Notes: generated from the letters alone by a model not told the origin. Positions 46,963 to 58,068 are shown, counted from the stretch's first letter. The stretch is 64,000 nt of DNA from Psychrobacter sp. AH5 (GCF_040371085.1 NZ_JAMBMT010000001.1:1550001-1614000); one strand, 5' to 3'. Numbers and translations: made by a program.

Positions 46963-48189
46963 CTAAGCCTTATCTTTAAAAGGGCTGTCCTTGATAATCA
47001 CCTTCTGGGCGCTTCTATCTTTGATACTTTGCTGCCATTTAGCTGAGCGGCGCGTACGATCAGCCACTTGCCCTACTAGCTGACCACAAGCGGCATCGAT
47101 ATCATCACCGCGCGTTTGACGGATAGTACAGACAAAACCGGCCTGACTTAAGATATCACTAAAGGCATGGATGCGGTTGTTGCTTGATTTGCCATAATCT
47201 GCGTGCGGAAAAGGGTTGAAGGGAATCAAGTTAATTTTGCTAGGCAAATCGCCTAGTAGCGCCACCAATTGACGAGCATGGACATCGCTATCGTTAACAC
47301 CATCGAGCATCACATACTCAATAGTGACGTGCTTTTTGTGACGCGGATTGATATCGAACACGTAGTTTCTGGCAGCTGCCATCAGCTCGCTTAAAGGATA
47401 CTTTTTATTAATAGGTACTAGCTCATCGCGCAGCTCATCATTAGGCGCATGCAAAGAGATCGCGAGCGCCACATCGATATCTTTGGCCAGCTGATACATC
47501 TTAGGCACTACCCCTGAGGTCGATAACGTCACGCGGCGCTTAGATAAGCCGTACGCATGATCGCTTAGCATCAGCTGCATCGAGCTGACCACAGGCTCAT
47601 AGTTCAGTAGCGGCTCGCCCATACCCATCATCACCACGTTAGTGACTTTATTTTCCCACAAGCTATGATCAACATGGGCTAAACTGTCATTGTCATCACT
47701 CATATAAGAAGCGTTAGCGACCCATAATTGACCTAAAATCTCAGCAGCGGTTAAGTCGCGCTCAAAGCCTTGTTTGCCCGTACTACAAAAACTGCAATCA
47801 AGCGCGCAGCCCACTTGCGAGGAGATACAAAGTGTCTTACGGCCATCGATCTTACTATCATCAGCTGGAATAAGCACCGTCTCAACTAAGGAGCCGCCGG
47901 TGACTTCAAACACCCATTTGCGCGTGCCATCATCGCTATATTGACGATGAACGACTTTAGGCGCAGTGACACAAGCATTAGCTGACAACTTATCACGTAA
48001 GCCTTTACTAAGGTTGGTCATCTGCTCAAAATCAGTGACGCCGTGCTGATAAATCCACTTAATGACTTGGGTCGCCCGAAAAGGCTTCTCGCCGATACTT
48101 TTGAAATAATCGCTAAGCTGCGACTGTGTCATGCCTAATAAATTGGTTTTAAGAGGAGCTGACGGATTAGACGTTTGATGCACTGACAT
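46963..48189 (-). CDS. rlmN: Dual-specificity 23S rRNA/tRNA adenine-C2 methyltransferase
   Basis: RlmN is a radical-SAM enzyme that methylates A2503 of 23S rRNA and A37 of some tRNAs. The cluster cysteines are C128, C132 and C135 (CALDCSFC). GMGEPLLN and [17 protein letters not shown] follow. The C-terminal [11 protein letters not shown] carries the catalytic cysteine. The length of 408 is slightly longer than in E. coli. It lies between ndk and pilW. Confidence 0.97.
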   Translation of the reverse strand: MSVHQTSNPSAPLKTNLLGMTQSQLSDYFKSIGEKPFRATQVIKWIYQHGVTDFEQMTNLSKGLRDKLSANACVTAPKVVHRQYSDDGTRKWVFEVTGGSLVETVLIPADDSKIDGRKTLCISSQVGCALDCSFCSTGKQGFERDLTAAEILGQLWVANASYMSDDNDSLAHVDHSLWENKVTNVVMMGMGEPLLNYEPVVSSMQLMLSDHAYGLSKRRVTLSTSGVVPKMYQLAKDIDVALAISLHAPNDELRDELVPINKKYPLSELMAAARNYVFDINPRHKKHVTIEYVMLDGVNDSDVHARQLVALLGDLPSKINLIPFNPFPHADYGKSSNNRIHAFSDILSQAGFVCTIRQTRGDDIDAACGQLVGQVADRTRRSAKWQQSIKDRSAQKVIIKDSPFKDKA

Positions 48190-48603
48190 AATAAATAACC
48201 TTGTTGCATAAGCTAAAACAGCAATGCAGTATTGTGAAGCATGAGCAATCCGCTATGAGCGCGGTCATCATCAATAGCAATCAATTTTATGGATCAAAAA
48301 CTAAAGCATTGATAAAAAGGTGCTGATAAGGGATTGATAACGCTATTAATTTTAAATACTTAGGGTGAGCTATTTTAAACTAAATTATCGCTAATTATAA
48401 AGCAATAATGAATATTAGGCTAACGACTGCCTATTTCAACCATCCACTGCTAGCGCTATATTTACACTTTATAGCACAAACGGCTTACACCCCATAGAGT
48501 ATAAGCCGTTTGGCGCTACTATTGATAAGCTTGTACCGCTTAGCTAAACGACGTCCAATAGCAACGCCCCTACCCTGATAAATACTAAACCGTTTGGGTA
48601 GTA
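48190..48603. other. Intergenic region between rlmN and ndk with one hairpin
   Basis: About 410 bases. The hairpin AAACGGCTTA (48478-48487) / TAAGCCGTTT (48502-48511) lies about 90 bases after the ndk stop (minus strand). It has only a short T-run on either strand, so it is a likely but weak ndk terminator. Nothing else is recognised. Confidence 0.5.
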
Positions 48604-49035
48604 TTAACGAGTACGAGTAGTAATTTCGTTATCATCGAAGAAGTAGCTGATTTCGCGCTGAGCTGATTCAGCAGAATCTGAACCATGAACGGCGTTTTCA
48701 TCAATGCTGCTAGCAAAATCTGCACGGATAGTTCCTTCAGCCGCTTCCTTTGGGTTGGTTGCGCCCATGATTTCACGATGCTTAGCAATAGCGTTTTCGC
48801 CCTCTAGTACTGATACTAGTACTGGACCTGACATCATGAATGATTTTAGATCGTTGTAGAATGGACGCTCAGCGTGCTCAGCGTAAAAACCACCCGCTTT
48901 TTCGTCATCAAGCTGTAGCATTTTTGCCGCAACAATTTTTAGACCATTTTTCTCAAAACGGCTGTAGATCTCGCCGATATTATTGTTACCAACCGCATCA
49001 GGTTTGATGATAGATAAAGTACGTTCGTTAGCCAT
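48604..49035 (-). CDS. ndk: Nucleoside-diphosphate kinase
   Basis: Ndk equilibrates nucleoside di- and triphosphates through a phosphohistidine. [12 protein letters not shown] begins the protein. The catalytic His117 lies in NAVHGSDS. The length of 143 is standard. It precedes rlmN as in many gammaproteobacteria. Confidence 0.98.
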   Translation of the reverse strand: MANERTLSIIKPDAVGNNNIGEIYSRFEKNGLKIVAAKMLQLDDEKAGGFYAEHAERPFYNDLKSFMMSGPVLVSVLEGENAIAKHREIMGATNPKEAAEGTIRADFASSIDENAVHGSDSAESAQREISYFFDDNEITTRTR

Positions 49036-49199
49036 GAAAAGCTCCTAATAAATAGTGAAGTAAATAAAATAAGGCGTCAAAATATGACTGCCTTATGCTT
49101 AGCAAATAAGTGCTGCCTATTATAATGATTAAGACTATAAATGATAGGGTTAATTTAGGGCTGTGCCTTGCAAAACCGTAAATATTATTACAGTCCATA

Positions 49200-49242
49200 A
49201 AGAAAAATCCCAGTGTCTTAACATATTAAGGCACTGGGATTT
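49200..49242 (-). terminator. Terminator of purA
   Basis: AAATCCCAGTGTCTTA (49205-49220) and TAAGGCACTGGGATTT (49227-49242) form a 16-pair stem with one G-U pair. On the minus strand it is followed by TTTCTTT. It lies about 60 bases past the purA stop, after a tandem repeat. Confidence 0.92.
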
Positions 49243-49262
49243 AGTTATATTATTTTTATGAT

Positions 49263-50601
<1,339 letters not shown>

Positions 50602-50794
50602 TTACAATAATGTATTTAAATAATTTGATAAAACGCTTATCAAACAAAAAGCGAAACTAAAAGTCATACTAAAGCTTTTAGCTGAAAATTAAACGATAAA
50701 ATTAAAATGCTTTGAAAAACTTCTTAATCAATATTCTTTAATCAATGTTTTATTCTGCTAACTCTCTGTGCTTAAACTCTAATACTATTAAAAG

Positions 50795-52120
50795 TTAGAT
50801 AGTAGATAATTGCCACTGCTCATCGATGAGACTGAGACGATGAGTGACCCCAGCTGGACTATCCTCAATATTTAACGGCACCGTGACCCGATAACCTTGC
50901 TGACGGTATTGATCAATTTGTTGTTGCAACGCCTGATTTTGATTATCATCAGCATCTGTCATAGCACTATAATCGACAATCACTACTGGCGCGCTTGCAA
51001 GCTCGATATGCGCAAGCAGACGACTGATATCCATACTAAAACCAGTAGCAGCACGTGGCGGCTGGTTTTGGATTAATTGGCTATCTTGACTTTGCATGCC
51101 ATCAAAACGGCCACCACGCACTAGCGGCTGAGTCTCACTATTGATATAGCCATTAAAGACAATACCGGTATGATAATGATAGCCTGAAAGCTCCGTGATA
51201 TCGATGCTAACCTGACACTGCCACTGCTGCTGTAAGTGAGTAGCCAAACGCTGTAATTCATCAGCGGCGGTAGCGATTTGCTTATCTTGCTTAGCGCTAG
51301 CTGAGAGCTTAGCTAATAAGCTATCCATGTTGTGACCAAAACGCGCTAAAGCATAAAAGTCCTCACCCATTGGTAGGGTTTGGCTAATGCGTTTGAGCTC
51401 AGGCAAATTCTTATTAGCGTATAAATTCATCAGCTGATCGGTATCACTATCAGAGAGCTTAGCCAATTGCGCTAAGCGCTTAAATATCGCGACGTGACCC
51501 AAATCAATATGCAAACTAGCTTTGAGCTTTAGACCATTGACCATAGTAAATAGTACATCTATTAGCTCAATATCTGCCTTTAGATCATCACAGCCAAAGA
51601 TCTCAGCCCCTAACTGTAGCGGCGTGCGTGAGCCAAACAGCCCTGAAGGCAGGGTATGAATCACGTGACCGGCATAACAATAACGCGCCACGCCCTCGCC
51701 GTGCTGAGCATCAATACGCAAGATTTGCGGCGTTATATCAGCACGCAAGCCCATCAAGCGACCGGTGAGCTGATCGATAATCTTAAAGGTCTGACGCTTA
51801 AGATCTTCTGAGGCGTCACTCAATAAGGACTCGGTATACTCAATAAGCGGCGGACAAACCAGCTTATAACCATGAGTAATAAGCTGCTGAGTGAGCTGAT
51901 GACGAAGCACCTCTTGTTTTTGTGCCTCCTCAAATAAGACATCAGCGACCCCATCCGGTAGTAACCAATTATTAGCGACTTCGGCAGCATAATTACTCAA
52001 AAAAGGCAGGGTATTACTCATCGCTTGCTGATTATTTTTATTATTATTATGCTGCTGAGTAGCGACTGGGGCTTCAGCAGAGGCTTGAGCAAAACTAGTA
52101 GAATCAGAACTGACAGACAC
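50795..52120 (-). CDS. hisZ: ATP phosphoribosyltransferase regulatory subunit (HisZ)
   Basis: HisZ is a histidyl-tRNA-synthetase-like subunit that activates the short HisG in the first step of histidine synthesis. It keeps class II motifs such as LTGRLMGLRADITPQILRID near residue 125 and the C-terminal VRGGRFDGM, but lacks aminoacylation signatures. The N-terminus has about 33 extra low-complexity residues (rich in Q, N and S) before MSNTLPFLSNYAAEVANNWLLPDG. Translation starts at GTG 52120, with AAGGA about seven bases upstream. The length of 441 exceeds the usual ~390 because of this extension. Confidence 0.92.
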   Translation of the reverse strand: MSVSSDSTSFAQASAEAPVATQQHNNNKNNQQAMSNTLPFLSNYAAEVANNWLLPDGVADVLFEEAQKQEVLRHQLTQQLITHGYKLVCPPLIEYTESLLSDASEDLKRQTFKIIDQLTGRLMGLRADITPQILRIDAQHGEGVARYCYAGHVIHTLPSGLFGSRTPLQLGAEIFGCDDLKADIELIDVLFTMVNGLKLKASLHIDLGHVAIFKRLAQLAKLSDSDTDQLMNLYANKNLPELKRISQTLPMGEDFYALARFGHNMDSLLAKLSASAKQDKQIATAADELQRLATHLQQQWQCQVSIDITELSGYHYHTGIVFNGYINSETQPLVRGGRFDGMQSQDSQLIQNQPPRAATGFSMDISRLLAHIELASAPVVIVDYSAMTDADDNQNQALQQQIDQYRQQGYRVTVPLNIEDSPAGVTHRLSLIDEQWQLSTI

Positions 52121-52615
52121 AATAAATCCTTGTTTGGCTTATCGCACAAACGCGACAGATAAGTTACATTGACACAAATGTTATGAGCGCTTTATATTTT
52201 TAGCACGCCTTATTATTAACCTAATTATGATAAAGCCGCTCGGCTTTGTAAATAACAGGTCTGCTATAATAGGTAGTTTTAACTATGGTATTTTAATAAC
52301 GAATAGATTGGAATGATAAAAGCTATTTTTGTACAACAAAATCATCTTTGTACAATAAAAACAATGCTCTAAAAACAACTGACATGCAAATCCCAGCTTT
52401 TAAACGTACTAACGCAAAAGGCTCACGGCACTGAATTTATAGCTTGAGCTTTTAGTTTATCATAGCCGCCAACATTCGACTAGTCACAATTGTGGTTAAT
52501 GACCGGCGGTTATTCTACTAATTGACATTATCTCACGCGCTGATTTAGCTTATGCCAACCTGCTATACCCATGTTACACTAGCGCATATTTTTTGAGAAG
52601 TTTTTGAGAGTTACT
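52121..52615. other. Divergent promoter region between hisZ and the DUF2237 gene
   Basis: About 490 bases, AT-rich. A TTGACA is at about 52521. Two copies of TTTGTACAA followed by AAAA lie 20 bases apart at about 52328 and 52347. A short AAAGCCGCTCGGCTTT palindrome lies at 52232-52247. No gene is supported. Confidence 0.45.
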
Positions 52616-53005
52616 ATGTCGACTAATTATCATCCAAATCCTGCTATCAACCAAACTAACGTCTTAGGGACAGCGCTTGCTAGCTGCTGCTTTGACCCTA
52701 TCACTGGCTACTATCGCAACGGCTTTTGTCATACTGGCAATCAAGATGTCGGACAGCATACGGTTTGCGCCAAAATGACAAGTGAGTTTTTGAATTTCTC
52801 AGCCAGTCGCGGCAATGATTTAATCACCCCTCTACCTGAGTATAATTTTGCTGGCTTAAAACCGGGCGATTATTGGTGTATTTGTGCGCTGCGCTGGGTG
52901 GAGGCGCTTGATTTCGATATTGCGCCGATGATTAAGTTAGAGGCCTGTCACGAGAGCTTATTAACTCTAGTCGATATCGAAACGCTAAAGCGTTATGCCT
53001 TATAG
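52616..53005 (+). CDS. DUF2237-family protein
   Basis: The 129-residue cytosolic protein is of unknown function. The family wording is complete: NVLGTALASCCFDPITGYYRNGFCHTG, DVGQHTVCAKMTSEFL, GNDLITPLPEYNFAGLKPGDYWCICALRWVEA, then the closing LEACHESLL. Five or more conserved cysteines suggest a metal or redox role. I start at ATG 52616 because GAGAG precedes it; TTG 52604 would add four residues. It is followed 41 bases later by corA, so the two are probably co-transcribed. Confidence 0.9.
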   Translation: MSTNYHPNPAINQTNVLGTALASCCFDPITGYYRNGFCHTGNQDVGQHTVCAKMTSEFLNFSASRGNDLITPLPEYNFAGLKPGDYWCICALRWVEALDFDIAPMIKLEACHESLLTLVDIETLKRYAL

Positions 53006-53046
53006 AGCCTTTAGAGCTTTATACCTTATAAAGACAAGGAGGGTAT

Positions 53047-54261
53047 ATGGATCGCGATGAAGACCTACTAGTCAAGACCACCACTCGTATTACCGCTGAT
53101 ACCAATATCGACAACCTCTATGCCAACAATGAGGAGGAGCGCTCGTACTTGGTCGATGATGACAGTTACATCTATGGTGATGCTGAGGCTACCGTCGAAG
53201 ATACTATAGAGACTATGACCGTCTACGATCCTGAGGCTGAGCGTTACGAAGAGATTGAGCCCTTTAGCGCTGATGAGGTAGTCAATTGCTATGCTTATTC
53301 GCGTAAAACAGGCGAACAGCTCGACGAGGTAAAATTAGGCGATGTCAGTAAAGCGCTGACTAATAATAATAAGTTTATTTGGCTAGGACTTTATGAGCCA
53401 AGCTTGCAAACTATGGCTAAGGTGCAAAGCGCTTTTGATCTGCATGAGCTGGCCATTGAAGATGCTTTTAACGATTATCAACGCGCTAAAGTTGAGAACT
53501 ATGACAATGACACTATCTTTGTGGTTATTCGTACTGCAAAGCTTGAGGACAATGTCATTCGTTATGGCACTACTGCTGTCTTTATGGGTAAAAACTATCT
53601 GATTACTATTCGTAACGGCCCTTCAAACTCTTATGCCCCAGTTCGTGATCATTGCCGTCGTCGCCCTGAAAAGCTGCGTATGGGGCCCATCTTTGTACTA
53701 CACGCCATTCTTGATTTTATCGTTGATAACTATATGCCTGTGACCGATCGTTTAGGCAATTATCTGCGTGAGCAAGAGCGCAATATTTTTACTTACGAAT
53801 TTAATAAAACCACGCTGCGTAACTTGTATGAGCTAAAATCACAGCTGGTACATATGCGCGCGGTGATTTTGCCCGTACAAGACATCTGTAGCTTTTTTAT
53901 TAATCACAAAAAGAGTGATTTAGTCGCCTCATTTTCTCAAGCGGCACGGCCTTATTTTAGAGATGTCAACGACCATTTGCTACATTCACTAGACGCTATT
54001 AACGGTCTAAATGAGATGTTAAGTGTGGTCATGAATACTTATATGGCTATGGTCAATATGGGACAGAATGAGGTGGTCAGAAAGCTTGCCGCTTGGGCAG
54101 GTATTTTGGCAGTACCTACGGCGATAGCAGGTATCTATGGCATGAACTTTGACTTTATGCCAGAGCTGCATTGGCAGTACTCTTACTTAGTCATCATGGC
54201 AATCATCATCTCACTTTGCGGATTTTTATATTACAACTTTAAGCGTTTAGGCTGGTTGTAG
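53047..54261 (+). CDS. corA: CorA-family magnesium/cobalt transporter
   Basis: The protein has 404 residues. A long acidic N-terminus (rich in D and E) is followed by the cytoplasmic funnel domain. Two C-terminal transmembrane helices frame the selectivity motif GMN (IYGMNFDFMPEL). The last residues are basic. CorA is a homopentameric Mg2+ channel in the inner membrane. The first ~60 acidic residues are longer than in typical CorA and may bind metal. The gene has GGAGG directly upstream of ATG 53047 and ends at a terminator. Confidence 0.93.
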   Translation: MDRDEDLLVKTTTRITADTNIDNLYANNEEERSYLVDDDSYIYGDAEATVEDTIETMTVYDPEAERYEEIEPFSADEVVNCYAYSRKTGEQLDEVKLGDVSKALTNNNKFIWLGLYEPSLQTMAKVQSAFDLHELAIEDAFNDYQRAKVENYDNDTIFVVIRTAKLEDNVIRYGTTAVFMGKNYLITIRNGPSNSYAPVRDHCRRRPEKLRMGPIFVLHAILDFIVDNYMPVTDRLGNYLREQERNIFTYEFNKTTLRNLYELKSQLVHMRAVILPVQDICSFFINHKKSDLVASFSQAARPYFRDVNDHLLHSLDAINGLNEMLSVVMNTYMAMVNMGQNEVVRKLAAWAGILAVPTAIAGIYGMNFDFMPELHWQYSYLVIMAIIISLCGFLYYNFKRLGWL

Positions 54262-54297
54262 TGCTTAATTAATGTTCTTGAAAGGTCTAACGTTAAG

Positions 54298-54338
54298 AAA
54301 TAACCCCGATAAGTGTATGCAACTTACCGGGGTTATTT
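54298..54338. terminator. Bidirectional terminator between corA and folD
   Basis: AAATAACCCCGATAAGT (54298-54314) pairs with ACTTACCGGGGTTATTT (54322-54338), with one internal mismatch. T-runs flank it in both orientations. Confidence 0.88.
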
Positions 54339-54381
54339 TATGAGATGAATCTTTATTACCAAATAGAAGTAACGACTGTTT

Positions 54382-55278
54382 TTACAAGCCCGCCGCCTTT
54401 TCCGCTGCCTCAACCGTTTGGCGAATAAGCGTATTGATTGTCATCGGTCCCACGCCGCCCGGTACTGGCGTATAAGCACTAGCGATACTTTCAATACCCG
54501 TCAGCTCTATATCACCGACGCCGCCATTATCCGTAGGATGGAAGCCTGCATCGACGACTACTGCGCCTTGTTTGATCCAATCGGCTTTAATGAGCTCAGG
54601 CACGCCTACTGCCCCGACGACAATATCAGCGCGCTCAATGTGAGCTTGTAGATCTTCGGTTTTTGAGTGGCAAATCGTTACGGTACAGTTGGCATTGAGC
54701 AGCATCATGGCCATAGGCTTTCCTAAGATTGGACTACGACCAACGACGACCGCCTGCTTACCCGATAGCTCAATACCGTAATGCTCTAGCAGATGCATGA
54801 TGCCCTGCGGCGTACAAGAGCCGAAAGCTGTCTCCCCCATACTCATGCGTCCAAAGCCCAAACAAGTCACGCCATCGACATCTTTTGCCAGATCAATTTG
54901 CTCAAAGCAAGCGCGTTCGTCAATGTGGCTTGGCACCGGATGCTGGAGCAAAATACCATGTACATCTGGATTACTATTGAGCTCATCAATCTTAGCTTTT
55001 AGCTGCTCGGTGGTGGTCTCAGATGCCATCTCAACTTTGATAGAGTCCATACCCACGCGTGTGCAAGCGTTGCCCTTCATACGTACATAAGTCGCTGAAG
55101 CTGGATCAGCACCAACCAAAATTGTCGCAAGGCTTGGCGTACGCCCGGTCTTATTTTTGATGGCCGCTACCCTTTGGCTTAGTGATTGCTCTATCTGTTT
55201 GGCAAGCGCCTTACCGTCCAAAACAGTAGCAGAATTTTGTTCCGTTGACGACTCGTTGATGTTTGACGAACTAGACAT
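54382..55278 (-). CDS. folD: Bifunctional methylenetetrahydrofolate dehydrogenase/cyclohydrolase
   Basis: FolD interconverts methylene-, methenyl- and formyl-tetrahydrofolate with NADP. It has [26 protein letters not shown] (catalytic Lys in YVRMK), [53 protein letters not shown] and [17 protein letters not shown] at the C-terminus. The length of 298 includes a short N-terminal polar extension. It is transcribed alone on the minus strand. Confidence 0.97.
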   Translation of the reverse strand: MSSSSNINESSTEQNSATVLDGKALAKQIEQSLSQRVAAIKNKTGRTPSLATILVGADPASATYVRMKGNACTRVGMDSIKVEMASETTTEQLKAKIDELNSNPDVHGILLQHPVPSHIDERACFEQIDLAKDVDGVTCLGFGRMSMGETAFGSCTPQGIMHLLEHYGIELSGKQAVVVGRSPILGKPMAMMLLNANCTVTICHSKTEDLQAHIERADIVVGAVGVPELIKADWIKQGAVVVDAGFHPTDNGGVGDIELTGIESIASAYTPVPGGVGPMTINTLIRQTVEAAEKAAGL

Positions 55279-55598
55279 GATAACTCCAAGAATTTGACAA
55301 TAAACATAGAGGGATTGGCTATGATTTTACGCGTGATATTGTACCTCTGTTGCCTACAAAAACCCAGCTATTGAGCTTTATTAAAATAAAACTCTTTACA
55401 TTTTTTAGTTATTGGCGAGCCTTTTATTACTGTTTTTATAGCATCTACCTTCTTGCTATGACTAATAGTTTACTGCGGTGTCATTAGATTTGAAGTTACA
55501 TCTGTGTTAGGTTATTAACACAAAATTAATATTTAAGGTTATAAAGCTTAATATTCTTTTATTTTCAATCACATTTATGATTATAGTTAGGTGTAAAC
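55279..55598. other. Intergenic region upstream of the sodium:solute symporter
   Basis: About 320 bases between divergent genes. The only structure seen is the inverted repeat at 55503-55522, listed separately. The rest is AT-rich without a recognised gene. Confidence 0.45.
55503..55522. promoter_or_regulatory. Possible operator: 7-bp inverted repeat upstream of the SSS transporter
   Basis: TGTGTTA (55503-55509) and TAACACA (55516-55522) are exact inverted arms with a six-base spacer, about 80 bases before the transporter start. The size suits a dimeric repressor or activator site. The regulator is unknown. Confidence 0.4.
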
Positions 55599-57263
55599 TT
55601 GCAAAATGAGACATTGTTTCAGTTTTCAGCGTTAACCGTTATTTTATTACTTTTAGCTTTTTATGGAGGGACTTACCTTCTATCGTTATTAATCAAAAAA
55701 GACAAGGAGTCGACCACAGGTTTTATGGTAGCCGGTCATGGCGTAGGCTTTGGTATGGGCGCGGCTAGTATGACGGCCACTTGGATTTGGGCGGCCTCTT
55801 TTTATGCTGCGGCAACCTCCGTTTATAAATACGGTATATCCGGTCCGATTCATTACGGCTTTTGGGGCGCACTGATGATTTTATTCATCTACCCCTTTGG
55901 GATGCGCTTTCGCGAACTGGCTCCAAACGGTCACACTTTAGGCGAGCTGATACACGCCCGCCATGGCTCATCAAGCCAATTGATTTTAGCCATATCTAAT
56001 ATTATGGGCAGCTTAATTAGCTTGATGGTCAATTTTACCGCTGCAGGTGCTTTAGTATCGGTATTATCGCCTTTGTCTTTTCAGACTGGGGTACTTATCG
56101 CTGGTATCGGTGTATTGAGTTATACCTTAACCTCCGGCTTCAGGGCTTCGGTGTTTACCGACTTTGCTCAGCTTGTCGCCTTAATGGCTATCGGCGTGGT
56201 CATTATTCCAGCGGTATTATTCTCTATGGGTGGTCCTGAAGTGATGGTCAGCGAGCTGTCTAATTTAACCTTAGAGCAGCAAGATATCTTTTCATCAGAA
56301 GCCTTCTTAAATCAAGGCGCGCCTTTCTTTGTCGCGGTGTTAGCTTACGCTATTGGTAATCAGACCATTACCCAGCGCTTGTTCGCTATCGATAAAACCA
56401 AAATCAAAGCCACCTTTGTCACCGCTACCGTCGGTTATGCTGGTATCGTCATCGGCCTCGGTATGATTGGCCTTATGGCCTTAACTATCGGTATTGAGCC
56501 GTTAAATGGTGATATGAATAATCTAATCCCGCAAATGGTCAGTAGTTATTTGCACCCCATCTTTATTGCGTTATTCTTTATCTTAGTGATTGGTTCCTTA
56601 TCCTCCACTGCTGACTCAGACTTATCAGCGCTATCAACCATTATGATGGCTGATGTCTACGGCAAAAACATCGCCAAAAAAGGCCAAGCAAAACCAAAAA
56701 CCATGATGCTTGTTGGTCGCGGCACTATGATTGTCGCTACAGTTGCTGGCCTAATTTTTGCTAGCTTCAAGCTTGATATCTTGGTCATGTTAGTATTCGT
56801 TGGTGCTTTATGGGGCGCGGTAGTGTTCCCTGTCATTGCTAGTGTGTTCTGGGATCGCGTAACTAATGCCGCGTTTACCTCAGCGGTTATTGTCGCCTTA
56901 ATATTCTTCTGTATCGCCCGTTTTGAGCTGATCCCTATCACCGGTATTAGTGCATTATTCTTCGAAACTATGGCCAGCGTTGGCGCGGCAGTGGTGATTG
57001 GCCTGATGGTCTTTGGCTTTTTGGGTCGCAAGGCTGGCATGGGCGCAGCCCTTATTACTTTAATTTTGATGTTGATATTTGCCACTGGCTTCTTACGTGA
57101 TTATATGGTGCTGGTCGCCTCGTTAACTGCTTATGGCGTCAGTGCTATCGTTTGTACATTAGTGAGTCTCATGAGCAATGAGCGCTTCGAATTTGACTTG
57201 ATCAAACAGCGCGTTGGCGACTACGATAAAAAAGCCAAACTACCGCAACCTTCAAAATCTTAA
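55599..57263 (+). CDS. Sodium:solute symporter family transporter (SSS)
   Basis: The 554-residue protein has about 13 hydrophobic helices. The SSS family core is visible: FMVAGHGVGFGMGAASMTATWIWAASFYAAATSVYKYGISGPI near residue 45, SGFRASVFTDFAQ near 185, and SLSSTADSDLSALSTIMMADVYG near 330. The wording is closest to the urea/DUR3-like SSS branch, but the substrate is not certain. The translation start is TTG 55599, with TAGG upstream; the nearby ATG at 55605 is out of frame. A 44-residue membrane protein with a strong ribosome-binding site lies 105 bases downstream and is probably a partner. Confidence 0.9.
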   Translation: MQNETLFQFSALTVILLLLAFYGGTYLLSLLIKKDKESTTGFMVAGHGVGFGMGAASMTATWIWAASFYAAATSVYKYGISGPIHYGFWGALMILFIYPFGMRFRELAPNGHTLGELIHARHGSSSQLILAISNIMGSLISLMVNFTAAGALVSVLSPLSFQTGVLIAGIGVLSYTLTSGFRASVFTDFAQLVALMAIGVVIIPAVLFSMGGPEVMVSELSNLTLEQQDIFSSEAFLNQGAPFFVAVLAYAIGNQTITQRLFAIDKTKIKATFVTATVGYAGIVIGLGMIGLMALTIGIEPLNGDMNNLIPQMVSSYLHPIFIALFFILVIGSLSSTADSDLSALSTIMMADVYGKNIAKKGQAKPKTMMLVGRGTMIVATVAGLIFASFKLDILVMLVFVGALWGAVVFPVIASVFWDRVTNAAFTSAVIVALIFFCIARFELIPITGISALFFETMASVGAAVVIGLMVFGFLGRKAGMGAALITLILMLIFATGFLRDYMVLVASLTAYGVSAIVCTLVSLMSNERFEFDLIKQRVGDYDKKAKLPQPSKS

Positions 57264-57368
57264 TGAAATACTTTTTATAAAAATAGTAGTAGTTAAATTT
57301 TTGATAGATAGCGATTGGCAACTATTGTGCTAAGCGTTATCTATTTATAAGCCTCGAAAGGAGACAAT

Positions 57369-57503
57369 ATGGACAACACTTTTATCTATGGACTTTATAT
57401 CCTAATATGGCCAGCTATTACCTTAGCCGTACTAGTATTGATTTGTACTGCGACCTATCGTGATATCAAAAAAGCCAAACGCAATAATAAGGATATTGTC
57501 TAA
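57369..57503 (+). CDS. 44-residue membrane microprotein, putative transporter small subunit
   Basis: The reading frame begins MDNTFIYGLYILIWPAITL, has one hydrophobic helix (residues ~5-27), then a charged tail ending KNNKDIV-like (NNKDIV). AAAGGAGA lies seven bases upstream of ATG 57369, an excellent ribosome-binding site. It sits directly after the SSS transporter on the same strand. Small single-helix proteins encoded next to SSS transporters are annotated in other genomes as putative transporter small subunits, and the YGLYxLIWP start fits that style. I recall the family but cannot verify it here. Confidence 0.78.
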   Translation: MDNTFIYGLYILIWPAITLAVLVLICTATYRDIKKAKRNNKDIV

Positions 57504-57609
57504 CTAAGCTTTATCACGCTAACTAATTGTAATAGCTAGGTTAATTTATTATCGTTAGCAAAAGGATAATTATGATTAGCAAATAAGATTAATTTAGTCA
57601 AAAAATAGC

Positions 57610-57637
57610 TTGTAATTTAAATTAATTTTGCTAATAT
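57610..57637 (+). promoter_or_regulatory. Promoter of tRNA-Cys
   Basis: -35 TTGTAA (57610-57615), 16-base spacer, -10 TAATAT (57632-57637). The tRNA starts 11 bases further on. Confidence 0.7.
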
Positions 57638-57647
57638 AGTGACCCTT

Positions 57648-57721
57648 GGCTGGGTAGCACAGTGGTTATGCAGCGGATTGCAAATCCGTAGACGCCGGTT
57701 CGATTCCGACCCCAGCCTCCA
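57648..57721 (+). tRNA. tRNA-Cys (GCA)
   Basis: This 74-nucleotide tRNA has an encoded CCA. The acceptor stem GGCTGGG (57648-57654) pairs with CCCAGCC (57711-57717). The anticodon stem CGGAT/ATCCG encloses a loop with GCA. The T-loop GGTTCGATTCC is present. Confidence 0.96.
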
Positions 57722-57775
57722 GTTTTTAGCTTTACTATTTATCGCATTATTTATAAAAATCACGTCAATTTTGAC

Positions 57776-57803
57776 TTGCATTATTAAGATAACCGATTAT
57801 AAT
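57776..57803 (+). promoter_or_regulatory. Promoter of tRNA-Leu
   Basis: -35 TTGCAT (57776-57781), 16-base spacer, -10 TATAAT (57798-57803). It lies about 65 bases before the tRNA. Confidence 0.65.
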
Positions 57804-57869
57804 AGCGAGCACTTATCTAGTAACTAGACGGTCTATCAGCTAGCTTACATATTGGATAAAATAAGTTTT

Positions 57870-57956
57870 GCCCGGGTGGTGAAATTGGTAGACACAAGGG
57901 ATTTAAAATCCCTCGCTCTAACGAGCGTGCCGGTTCAAGTCCGGCTCCGGGTACCA
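57870..57956 (+). tRNA. tRNA-Leu (UAA), probable integration site
   Basis: This 87-nucleotide class II tRNA has a long variable arm (CTCGCTCTAACGAGCG region) and an encoded CCA. The anticodon loop TTTAAAA carries TAA. The T-loop GGTTCAAGTCC is present. A P4-type integrase gene starts 160 bases downstream, so the 3' part of this tRNA is the likely attachment site. Confidence 0.96.
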
Positions 57957-57989
57957 TTACATAGTTCTATGCTATCTCATAGAGTAGCC

Positions 57990-58013
57990 AAAGCCCCTGA
58001 TATCAGGGGCTTT
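57990..58013 (+). terminator. tRNA-Leu terminator, perfect 24-bp palindrome
   Basis: AAAGCCCCTGAT and ATCAGGGGCTTT are exactly complementary. It lies 34 bases past the tRNA-Leu CCA end. It is flanked by few T beyond the palindrome, but the stem itself supplies TTT. Confidence 0.8.
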
Positions 58014-58068
58014 GCTGTATCTGACGTCCTATACTGTCTTTTAATATCTATCCCAATCCATGCATCTG

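Noticed and set aside
52232-52247. Terminator at AAAGCCGCTCGGCTTT
   Set aside because: The loop is only four bases and no T-run follows on either strand. It lies in a divergent promoter region where a terminator is not expected.
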